Source: Clostridia bacterium (GTDB taxonomy: Bacteria; Bacillota; Clostridia; Oscillospirales; CAG-272). Taken from it: a DNA stretch of 6,989 nt. Numbering within the stretch: the stretch's first letter is position 1; each line of letters begins with the position of its first letter. Location: contig JAGDCE010000277.1 in the NCBI GenBank assembly GCA_017958705.1, forward strand, positions 1 to 6,989, given 5' to 3'. The position numbers and the translations under genes are program-made. Below are positions 1 through 6,113 of this stretch, piece by piece. The notes below the pieces were generated by a model. That model was given only the letters and a program-made list of their open reading frames with translations. It searched no databases and had not been told where the DNA came from.

Positions 1-120
1 AGCGGTGGGGGTTCCCGGATAGGGGGGGAGGGGAACCCCCTTATGCGCGTAGCGCACGGAACGTCCCGCAGTAGGGGTTCCCCGCCGCGAACTGGAGAGC
101 GGTGGGGGTTCCCGTAGGGA
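1..120 (-). repeat. G-rich structured intergenic repeat, left copy
   Basis: This non-coding stretch is built from repeated G-rich blocks. AGCGGTGGGGGTTCCCG occurs at 1-17 and again at 98-114, a direct repeat about 97 bases apart, so the element may continue beyond the window edge. Positions 7-16 and 31-40 pair perfectly (10 bp) around a 14-base loop, and TGCGC (44-48) pairs with GCGCA (52-56) around GTA. Positions 80-117 are the exact reverse complement of 6864-6901 at the other end of the window, and smaller blocks match in the same order, so both ends carry one repeat family in opposite orientation. No coding sequence is credible here. Its biological role is unknown. It is probably a dispersed intergenic repeat. 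Confidence 0.8.
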
Positions 121-128
121 CACCGAAA

Positions 129-144
129 CTATTCACTATTCACT
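129..144. repeat. Short tandem heptamer repeat (CTATTCA)
   Basis: Two full copies of CTATTCA plus two further bases (CT) lie between the G-rich repeat and the terminator. This is AT-rich in contrast to its surroundings. It lies beyond the terminator of the leftward operon and has no visible coding or regulatory role. It could be the remains of a longer tandem array. Confidence 0.5.
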
Positions 145-159
145 CTTACCTCTTAACTG

Positions 160-189
160 AAAAAAGCTCCCGTGTCCGGGAGCTTTTTT
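160..189 (-). terminator. Rho-independent terminator of the comEC-pgeF-rhamnosidase operon
   Basis: AAAAAAGCTCCCG (160-172) pairs perfectly with CGGGAGCTTTTTT (177-189) around the four-base loop TGTC. Read on the minus strand, the GC-rich stem is followed by a run of six T. It begins 7 bases past the rhamnosidase stop codon, where the leftward transcript should end. The flanking A and T tracts are symmetrical, so it could also stop transcription entering from the left. Confidence 0.93.
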
Positions 190-196
190 CTTTGTC

Positions 197-2677
197 TTAC
201 GCTTTTACCGTATACTCGCCCGAGCCGACGGTCATATCGGTCTTGCCGAAGACGATGCGACAGCGGGTATTCGCGGGGACTCTGACTTTCAGCGTGTCGC
301 CGTCTCTGTCGGAGACGATGCGGCCGTTCACCGTTTCAAGCTCCGCGTACACCTTATCCGGCGCGCCGGGCAGGCAGGGGGCGACGGTGAATTCACTGAA
401 TCCGGGTTTGACCGGCTTTATGCCGGCGAGCTGCGCGTAGTAGAAATACGCGAAACCGCTGTGCATCGGGTGGTCGTACGAGGCGACGAAGCCCTTCATT
501 CCGACCGATCTCATCTCCAGGCACTCCCACAGAGACGTGGCGCCGTCGTCGAGCATCGTTCCGAAATCGAAGAACGTGCGCCCGAACATTATCTTCATCG
601 CGTCCTCTCCGAGTCCGGTCTCGAACAGCATCGGGATCAGGTACTTGTTTCCGTAGATTCCGGTCGTCATCACGTATTTGTCTGCGGCTATCATATCGTG
701 CGTCGCCTTTACGAGCGCGTCTCTGTCGCTGTCCGGCACGACGCCGAGCAGCCACGCCGCGCCGTTCGACGCCTGATAGCCGTAGCTGTGCTTTTCTTTA
801 TCGTAGAAATGACGGTTGAGCGAGTCTCTGATCCGCTCTGCGAGCACGTCGTAAACGGAGCCGTCGTGACCGAGCAGGCGGCTGACCTCCGCCATTATCA
901 CCGTCGTCTCATAGAACATGAACGTCGACGACTGCGCCACGGGTATGCGCCGCTCCCCGCCGTTGCCGACCGGCGGGCACCAGTCGCCGAGGCCCTCGTC
1001 GATTATCAGGTCCCTGCTCCTGTTCTTCTCGTGCTCTATCCAGTCGCACATATACCGGTAATTCTCCTCGAGCACGGCCTTGTCATTGCAAAGCCTATAA
1101 AGCTTATACGGTATTATGACCTGCGCGCAGCCCCAAAGCGGCGTGCCGAAACCGCAGGTGCGCTTTCCGGGCGCGATCATCGTCCAGTCGCCGTACACGT
1201 CGCGGCTCGTCCTTATGTCGCGCAGATATTTCTCGTAGCTCGCCGCCATGTCATAGTTGTATATCGCCGTGTCGCATACGACCTCGGCGTCGCCGAGCCA
1301 GCCGCATTTCTCGCGCGCCGGGCAGTCCTCGGGGAAGCCGTGATAATTCGACCGTATCGTGCGCATCATGACCGTCTGCAGGGCGTTGAGATCCTCGTTC
1401 GACGTCCTGACCGTTCCGGTCGTGTCGAAATCCGTGCTTATCGCCAGACCTTCGATCATCTCCGGCTGCGGGTCGCGGCCGAAGAATCCGGTCACCTCCA
1501 CGTATCTGAAGCCGTGCCAGTTGAATTCCGGCGTCCATTCCTCGCCGGGCCTGCCCGAGCTGATATAAATATGCTGCTGCTGGCACCAGACGTGATACAC
1601 GCCGGTGCTGCGGTAGTCGAGCTGACCGTTTTCGTCGACGGTCTCTGCGAAACGCAGCACGTATGTGCTGCCCTCGGCGCTGTGCGGCGGGCGCAGCGTG
1701 ACCGTGCCGGCGAAATTCTCGCCCATATCGAACACCCAAAGGCCGCTGTCCTCGCCGTGTATCTGCTTTATCGCCTTAGTCCTGACGCGTCTGATCACGC
1801 GGCAGGGCGGCATGACGGCGCCGTGCAGCGGGCCTTTAGGCACCGTGTCGGCGACCGCGGGGCGCAGATCCTCGTCCTCGTATCCGAACTCGCACCACGG
1901 CGTCTCGCGGCGCGCGTCGTGTATCTCGCCGCCGTGCGCGTTTCCGAGGATAGTGGGAGAGTACATCGTCTGCCACGTCCCGGGCTCGGTGAACACGACG
2001 TCTTTGCTGCCGTCGGCGTATTCGATATCGACCTGCGCGAAGCAGCAGATATTCCCGTATTTGAAGGACTTGTTCCCCCATACGCGGCTCTGCGCGTAAA
2101 AGCCTTCACCGCAGTGAACGCCGATGCAGTTTTTGTCCGTCAGAAGCTTTGTTACGTCGTATGCGCGGTAAAGGACCTCTTTTTCATAGTTCGTGAACGG
2201 CGCGTCGAAGTATATCCCGTCGACTCTTTTGCCGTTCAGATACAGCACGCCGTAGCCGAGACCGGCGATATACGCGGTCGCGCGCCTGACCGGCTTTTCA
2301 CACGAAAACTCGCGCCTGAAATAGACGCACGCGCCTTCGATATGCTTGCCGGGCCTGATGAACGAGCCTTTTATCTCCGGTTCGGTGGCGAAACGGCTTT
2401 CGCCGGACGCGGGCCCGTCTGTCGTCTGCGATTCGATCTCTACCGTGTACAGTCTGCCGGGCAGAAGTACGGCGTCCGCGGTGATATCTGTCGTCTCACC
2501 GCTTTGCTCGCTTTTTTCCCAGACCGAGGCGCCGTCGAGCTTCACCCGGACGGTATAGCCGGTCTGGAAAGTGTCTTTTGCGTCGGAGTCGAGCTTCCAG
2601 CCGAAGCGCACGCCTTCGCACTTTACCGCGAGCGGCGTTTTCACCCTTTCGACCGTGATATCGTACAGTTTCGTCAT
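197..2677 (-). CDS. Intracellular alpha-L-rhamnosidase, glycoside hydrolase family 78
   Basis: This 826-residue enzyme should remove terminal alpha-L-rhamnose from glycosides or oligosaccharides by an inverting mechanism. The order is typical of GH78: a fibronectin-like N-terminal domain (about 1-97), a rhamnosidase N domain (about 115-290), a concanavalin-like domain (about 300-410), the (alpha/alpha)6 barrel (about 415-755) and a C-terminal beta-sandwich. The catalytic motif DCPAREKCGWLGDA is at 451-464. D451, E456 and D463 match the spacing of D567, E572 and D579 recalled for Bacillus RhaB. E718 in SLWECLE is the likely general base. No signal peptide or membrane segment is visible, so it should act in the cytoplasm on imported substrate. 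The ATG is supported by AAAGGA (2686-2691) eight bases upstream. It starts 15 bases after the pgeF stop and is the last gene before the terminator, so it is probably cotranscribed with comEC and pgeF. The substrate cannot be read from sequence, and no rhamnose transport or catabolic gene is nearby. Confidence 0.93.
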   Translation of the reverse strand: MTKLYDITVERVKTPLAVKCEGVRFGWKLDSDAKDTFQTGYTVRVKLDGASVWEKSEQSGETTDITADAVLLPGRLYTVEIESQTTDGPASGESRFATEPEIKGSFIRPGKHIEGACVYFRREFSCEKPVRRATAYIAGLGYGVLYLNGKRVDGIYFDAPFTNYEKEVLYRAYDVTKLLTDKNCIGVHCGEGFYAQSRVWGNKSFKYGNICCFAQVDIEYADGSKDVVFTEPGTWQTMYSPTILGNAHGGEIHDARRETPWCEFGYEDEDLRPAVADTVPKGPLHGAVMPPCRVIRRVRTKAIKQIHGEDSGLWVFDMGENFAGTVTLRPPHSAEGSTYVLRFAETVDENGQLDYRSTGVYHVWCQQQHIYISSGRPGEEWTPEFNWHGFRYVEVTGFFGRDPQPEMIEGLAISTDFDTTGTVRTSNEDLNALQTVMMRTIRSNYHGFPEDCPAREKCGWLGDAEVVCDTAIYNYDMAASYEKYLRDIRTSRDVYGDWTMIAPGKRTCGFGTPLWGCAQVIIPYKLYRLCNDKAVLEENYRYMCDWIEHEKNRSRDLIIDEGLGDWCPPVGNGGERRIPVAQSSTFMFYETTVIMAEVSRLLGHDGSVYDVLAERIRDSLNRHFYDKEKHSYGYQASNGAAWLLGVVPDSDRDALVKATHDMIAADKYVMTTGIYGNKYLIPMLFETGLGEDAMKIMFGRTFFDFGTMLDDGATSLWECLEMRSVGMKGFVASYDHPMHSGFAYFYYAQLAGIKPVKPGFSEFTVAPCLPGAPDKVYAELETVNGRIVSDRDGDTLKVRVPANTRCRIVFGKTDMTVGSGEYTVKA

Positions 2678-2692
2678 ATCATTTATCCTTTC

Positions 2693-3469
2693 TTAAACGG
2701 GCGAGCCCGTCGTTATACAGATAACGCTCATCATCGTGCCGCGCACGCCGCGCTGCCTTCTGTGAGAGTAGTAGAGCCCGCCGTCACAGCATGTGCAGTC
2801 GAGGCAGACCGCGACGTGTTCGGGAGCTATTCCGGCGCGGGCGAGTATATACTCGTTCATCCCGCTCAGATCCGCGTGATACGAGTCGATAAACCGCAGA
2901 AGCGAGGGATCGGCGGCGCGGACGGCGTCGATAAAGTCGTCTTTGACCTCGAAACAGCATTTTCCGATACACGGACCGAGCGCGGCGAGGATCCTTTTCC
3001 GGTCGGCGCCGCGGCGTACCATCTCGCAAACCGTCTTTTCCGCTATTGCGGCGACGGTGCCGCGCCATCCCGCGTGACACGCCGCGACGATCCCGGCTTC
3101 CGGATCGGAAAACAGTATCGGCTGACAGTCGGCGGTCTTTACGCCGACGGCGACTCCGGGTACGTCCGTCACGAGCGCGTCGGCGCCGGGAAACGACGAA
3201 ACGCTCCCGTCCGCGTAAACCGCGATATCGGAGTGGATCTGATCCGCCGTGACGAGGCGCGCCGGATCGTAACCGACCGCGGCGGCGAAAAGCCGGCGGT
3301 TTTCGATCACGACCTCGTCTTTGTCGCCTCTGCCGAAGGCGAGGTTCATGCTTTTCGTGTATTCAAGCGCCGAGGTGCCGCCGAGCCGCGTCGAAAAACC
3401 GTGGACGATGCCCGCAGTGTCGAGCAGGGCGGAGCGGAGCACGTTGTTTTTTATGTAAAACTCACTCAA
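2693..3469 (-). CDS. Peptidoglycan editing factor PgeF (YfiH/laccase-domain family)
   Basis: This 258-residue protein belongs to the YfiH/DUF152 family, formerly annotated as multicopper polyphenol oxidase. Family members are reported to remove misincorporated L-serine from UDP-MurNAc-L-Ser, and some relatives act on purine nucleosides. Which activity applies here is not shown by sequence. The family hallmarks are in order: HGFSTRLGG (23-31), QIH (77-79), KTADCQPILF (111-120), HAGWRG (132-137), GPCIGKCCFEV (165-175) and a CTCC...YYSHRR tail (225-238). The expected zinc ligands H79, C115 and H132 are present, so it should be active. The start is TTG, inside the last codons of comEC. An in-frame TAA lies two codons upstream and the next ATG is at codon 41, inside the fold. 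GGTGAT (3475-3480) lies five bases before the TTG. The 8-base overlap with comEC suggests translational coupling. No signal peptide is seen, so it is likely cytoplasmic. Confidence 0.92.
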   Translation of the reverse strand: MSEFYIKNNVLRSALLDTAGIVHGFSTRLGGTSALEYTKSMNLAFGRGDKDEVVIENRRLFAAAVGYDPARLVTADQIHSDIAVYADGSVSSFPGADALVTDVPGVAVGVKTADCQPILFSDPEAGIVAACHAGWRGTVAAIAEKTVCEMVRRGADRKRILAALGPCIGKCCFEVKDDFIDAVRAADPSLLRFIDSYHADLSGMNEYILARAGIAPEHVAVCLDCTCCDGGLYYSHRRQRGVRGTMMSVICITTGSPV

Positions 3470-5495
3470 TTTTTATCACCGTAAGCGCTTCGTTTGCGCT
3501 CATCCCTTCGTTTTTAAGCACGTAAACGGTGTCGGGCGGCAGGTCCATGGCGTCCGCGTCGGCGAGACTGCCGACGATCACCGTCCGCGCGCCGTCCGCC
3601 GCGGCCTGCGCAGATTTTCCGGCCGAGCCGACGTACACCGCGTCTTTGATCAGCAGATACACGCCGTCGTCTTCTTTCACGGTCACGGAGCCGTAGACGT
3701 CTTTCGCGGCGAGCGCATTTCCGTGCAGCAGAAGCCGCGCCGTCTCCGTCATGTCGGCGGGCACGTATACGTCTCTTATATCGAAGCCGCCGCAGACCGT
3801 GACGAGCTGCTGCAGCTGCCTGCCGCCGGAGCCGGAGCAGAGAACGTAGTCGGCGTGCGTCACGCCGTACCGCAAAAGCGCCTCGCAGAGACGGTAATAT
3901 CCGTCGCTGCCGCCGGGCGTCATGTCGAATACCGTCGCGCGCCCGCGCTCGCAGACCGCGACCGTGTCGCCGTATTTACCTGCCGATACGATTATAACCG
4001 TTTCGGCGGAAAAAGTCAAGGATAAAACGGCGGCGAGAGCCGAAAACGTAAGGCAGAAGCAGAGCAGTATGCAGACGTAAACGCGCCGGCGGCGGGTCAG
4101 AAACGACGCCGTGATCAGCGCCGCGGCGAGCACGCACAAAAGCGGCGCGACGAAGACGTATCTGACCGAGACCGCGGGCACGCTGCCCGAGACGGCGTGC
4201 GCGAACGCGGAAAGCGCGCGGCAAAGCGCGTCGCAGATCAGACCGAGCGCACGGCCGGCAAACGGTATTCGCGACGTCAGAAGCACCGCCGGGCACAGAT
4301 AGAGCAGCAGCGTTACGACCGGCGCGGCGACGCCGTTATAGAGCACGGCGCCGTAAGCGAGCCTGCCGTAGTACAGCGCCGCGGCGGGAAGCGTGAACAG
4401 CAGCGCCGACAGCGTCACACACGCGGAGGAAAGAAGTCCGGACAGGACCGGATGAGAGGCGCCGAGACGGCGGCCTACGCGGAACGCGCAGTCCGAGCCG
4501 AGCGTTATTATGCCGAGCGTCGCGGAAAACGACAGCACGAACCCGGCGTCGAAGACGGAGTTGAAATCAAATATCACGACTCCGGCGCAGACCGCGGTCA
4601 GGGTCGTTATAAGATCGTATTTGCGCGTCGGCAAAGCAGCAGCCGAGCAGACGGCGTACGAGACCGCCGCGCGCGTAACCGAGCCGGAAAAGCCGGTGAC
4701 CGCCATGTATAGCAGCGCAATGACCGACAAAATCACCGCTTTTTTGCGGCTTTTGCCGAAGATACGCGACAGGATGAAGTCGCATCCGGCGAGCAGCGCC
4801 GTCACGTGCAGACCGCTGACCGCAAGCAGGTGTGAGAGCCCTATATTGCGCATGTCCGAGACGAAGATGTAAGGCGCGGTGTCGTTGCGCCCGAGGAACA
4901 GGCGGCAGAGCACGCCCGCCTCGTCGCAGACGCGGTAAAAGCAAAGCGAGGCGGCGGACCGCAGCTTTTCGGCACAGTAACGCAGGTTTTTGCGAGCCGG
5001 ACCTTCCTCCGCCTGCCCCGACAGCTCCGCTTTGAAATACACGTTTTTCCCGCGCATGCGCAGACTGTCGGCGCCGTCGTACGGTGAGAGCACGGCGTCG
5101 GCTTCGAATTCCGAAAATCCGGCGGGCAGATCGCCGTAGCAGACGGCGCACGTGTCGACTCTGCGCCCGTTCTGCCGCTCGATCTTTACGATCCTGTACA
5201 GGCCGTCGCCGTCGGCGGTCACGTATCCGCTGATACGGCATACCGCGCCGGTCTCAACGGCTCTGACCGAGGCGAAGCGAACGACGGCGGAGGCGCATAC
5301 TGCGGCGCAGACGGCCGCGATAACGAGGACCCGGCGCCGGACTCTTCCGCCGAGGGGGACGGATACGAGCGCGCCTCCCGCGCAGACGCAGAGCATGGCG
5401 GCGGCGAAAAAAAGCCCGGCATACGCCGACACCGCGGCGAGGATGAGCGCCGCGGAGCACGCGAAACACAGCGGTCTTTTTTCAAAAAGCTTCAT
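3462..5495 (-). CDS. ComEC/Rec2-family DNA-uptake channel with degenerate nuclease-like C-terminus
   Basis: ComEC is the inner-membrane channel that passes single-stranded DNA into the cytoplasm during natural transformation. This 677-residue protein has N-terminal hydrophobic segments (about 8-45 and 54-72), an extracytoplasmic OB-fold-like region (about 80-160) and a multi-spanning Competence domain (about 200-495). The diagnostic motif GLSHLLAVSGLHVT is at 219-232, TGFSGSVTRAAV at 267-278 and GFVLSFSATLGII at 318-330. The C-terminal region (about 498-677) corresponds to the metallo-beta-lactamase-like domain but looks degenerate. VSAGKYGD (503-510) replaces the usual VGQGD, and YVLCSGSGGRQLQQL (550-564) stands where an SHxHxDHxGG-type metal site is expected. 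It may therefore transport without a working nuclease domain. It is somewhat shorter than Bacillus subtilis ComEC (about 776 residues). It is first in its operon, with a promoter immediately upstream and a short leader. The family call is firm. Competence itself is not shown, because comEA, comFA and pilus genes are not in the window. Confidence 0.92.
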   Translation of the reverse strand: MKLFEKRPLCFACSAALILAAVSAYAGLFFAAAMLCVCAGGALVSVPLGGRVRRRVLVIAAVCAAVCASAVVRFASVRAVETGAVCRISGYVTADGDGLYRIVKIERQNGRRVDTCAVCYGDLPAGFSEFEADAVLSPYDGADSLRMRGKNVYFKAELSGQAEEGPARKNLRYCAEKLRSAASLCFYRVCDEAGVLCRLFLGRNDTAPYIFVSDMRNIGLSHLLAVSGLHVTALLAGCDFILSRIFGKSRKKAVILSVIALLYMAVTGFSGSVTRAAVSYAVCSAAALPTRKYDLITTLTAVCAGVVIFDFNSVFDAGFVLSFSATLGIITLGSDCAFRVGRRLGASHPVLSGLLSSACVTLSALLFTLPAAALYYGRLAYGAVLYNGVAAPVVTLLLYLCPAVLLTSRIPFAGRALGLICDALCRALSAFAHAVSGSVPAVSVRYVFVAPLLCVLAAALITASFLTRRRRVYVCILLCFCLTFSALAAVLSLTFSAETVIIVSAGKYGDTVAVCERGRATVFDMTPGGSDGYYRLCEALLRYGVTHADYVLCSGSGGRQLQQLVTVCGGFDIRDVYVPADMTETARLLLHGNALAAKDVYGSVTVKEDDGVYLLIKDAVYVGSAGKSAQAAADGARTVIVGSLADADAMDLPPDTVYVLKNEGMSANEALTVIKIE
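3475..3480 (-). promoter_or_regulatory. Weak Shine-Dalgarno for the pgeF TTG start
   Basis: GGTGAT on the minus strand lies five bases before the TTG start of pgeF, inside the comEC reading frame. The same hexamer stands three bases before the comEC ATG (5499-5504). It supports the TTG start, since no ATG or GTG is available in frame between the upstream TAA and codon 10. Initiation probably also relies on ribosomes finishing comEC. Confidence 0.5.
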
Positions 5496-5512
5496 ATCAT
5501 CACCCGAATGTC

Positions 5513-5541
5513 ATTATACATCATTTTATTGTAATTATCAA
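5513..5541 (-). promoter_or_regulatory. Sigma-A-type promoter for comEC-pgeF-rhamnosidase
   Basis: On the minus strand, TTGATA (5536-5541) is followed by a 17-base spacer and a perfect TATAAT (5513-5518). Initiation about seven bases beyond the -10 box would be near 5506, leaving a leader of only about 11 bases before the comEC ATG. That leader holds a weak GGGTGAT ribosome site (5499-5505). The strong hexamers and ideal spacing make this the best promoter for the leftward operon. Confidence 0.75.
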
Positions 5542-5558
5542 CCCCAATTTTCAAAAAT

Positions 5559-5574
5559 TCCCATTATATTGATA
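5559..5574. promoter_or_regulatory. Possible degenerate upstream NrdR box
   Basis: Ten of 16 positions match ACACAATATATTGTGT, with the core ATTATATTG preserved and the outer arms poorly matched. Its centre is exactly 30 bp upstream of the centre of the strong box at 5589-5604. NrdR usually binds paired boxes about 31-32 bp apart, on the same face of the helix, so the placement is close but not exact. In an AT-rich region a chance match is a real alternative. Confidence 0.4.
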
Positions 5575-5583
5575 AAAAATCTA

Positions 5584-5611
5584 TTGACACACAATATATT
5601 GTGAGTATAAT
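5584..5611 (+). promoter_or_regulatory. Sigma-A-type promoter for nrdR-metallopeptidase
   Basis: A perfect TTGACA (5584-5589), a 16-base spacer and a perfect TATAAT (5606-5611) precede nrdR. The predicted start is near 5618, giving a leader of about 31 bases. The upstream A-rich stretch (5572-5579) could act as an UP element. The spacer is almost entirely an NrdR palindrome, so repressor binding would directly block RNA polymerase. Confidence 0.9.
5589..5604. promoter_or_regulatory. NrdR box (operator) within the nrdR promoter
   Basis: ACACAATATATTGTGA matches the known NrdR box consensus ACACWATATATWGTGT at 15 of 16 positions. Positions 5590-5603 form a perfect 14-base palindrome. The box lies between the -35 and -10 hexamers of the nrdR promoter, overlapping the last base of the -35. 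The product of the next gene is NrdR, so negative autoregulation follows directly. Confidence 0.88.
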
Positions 5612-5631
5612 AGAATTAAACACGAATCAAC

Positions 5632-5640
5632 AAAGGAAGG
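5632..5640 (+). promoter_or_regulatory. Ribosome binding site that fixes the nrdR start
   Basis: AAAGGAAGG lies eight bases before the ATG at 5649. A competing ATG at 5642 is only one base past the site and is out of frame, reading into a ten-codon dead end. The spacing therefore selects 5649, which also gives the conserved MRCPNC N-terminus of NrdR. Confidence 0.85.
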
Positions 5641-5648
5641 TATGAATT

Positions 5649-6113
5649 ATGAGATGTCCGAATTGCGGAGTTGAAGATACGAAGGTCGTCGACTCGCGGC
5701 CGTTCGAGGACGGACGCTGTATCAGACGGCGCCGCGTCTGCCCGAACTGCGGAAACAAATTCTTTACTTACGAGACCGCGGAGTCAACGCCGCTGATGGT
5801 CGTCAAAAAAGACAAATCGCGCCAGGTCTTCTCGCGTGAAAAGCTGATGAACGGCGTGCTTAAATCGTGCCACAAACGCCCCGTGTCGTCCGCGCAGATC
5901 GAAACGCTCGTGCGCGACGTTGAAAACACGATAAAAGCGACCGGCAAAAAAGAGGTCCCGTCCGGCGAGATCGGCAGGCTCGTGATGGAGCGGCTGAAAG
6001 ACATTGACGATATCGCGTACGTCAGGTTCGCGTCCGTTTACCGCGAGTTCCGCGACGTAGAGACGTTCCTCGCCGAGCTGCAGGAGATAAAGGACGAAAA
6101 GACCGCGAAATGA
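5649..6113 (+). CDS. nrdR: Transcriptional repressor NrdR of ribonucleotide reductase genes
   Basis: NrdR senses ATP/dATP and represses ribonucleotide reductase genes by binding paired NrdR boxes, so it links deoxynucleotide supply to transcription. The 154-residue length is typical. The N-terminal zinc ribbon has C3, C6, C31 and C34 with the conserved SRPFEDG..IRRRR segment (16-29) used for DNA binding. The ATP-cone domain runs from about 49 to 139, with VVKKD at 51-55, REKL at 63-66 and YVRFASVYREF at 124-134. No key residue appears missing. It is the first gene of a two-gene unit, and its promoter contains a near-consensus NrdR box, which implies autoregulation. Its main targets (nrdA/nrdB, nrdD/nrdG or nrdJ) are not in the window. 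Confidence 0.97.
   Translation: MRCPNCGVEDTKVVDSRPFEDGRCIRRRRVCPNCGNKFFTYETAESTPLMVVKKDKSRQVFSREKLMNGVLKSCHKRPVSSAQIETLVRDVENTIKATGKKEVPSGEIGRLVMERLKDIDDIAYVRFASVYREFRDVETFLAELQEIKDEKTAK

Noticed and set aside
102..440. A 112-codon plus-strand open frame starting in the left repeat
   Set aside because: It runs through the terminator hairpin and then antisense to the rhamnosidase C-terminus.
461..3484. A 1007-codon open frame on the plus strand spanning the antisense of the rhamnosidase and pgeF genes
   Set aside because: It crosses two genes with strong family motifs on the other strand. Its translation is rich in R, A, V and H with no recognisable domain, as expected of an antisense shadow in GC-rich DNA. 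The length is striking but explained by codon bias.
4197..4712. A plus-strand open frame inside comEC rich in arginine, glutamine and glutamate
   Set aside because: The composition is that expected from reading a hydrophobic membrane-protein gene on the opposite strand. There are no domain or start signals.
5642..5674. A ten-codon upstream ORF starting at the ATG seven bases before the nrdR start
   Set aside because: Its ATG is only one base from the ribosome site, too close for efficient initiation, and the peptide has no features suggesting a regulatory leader.
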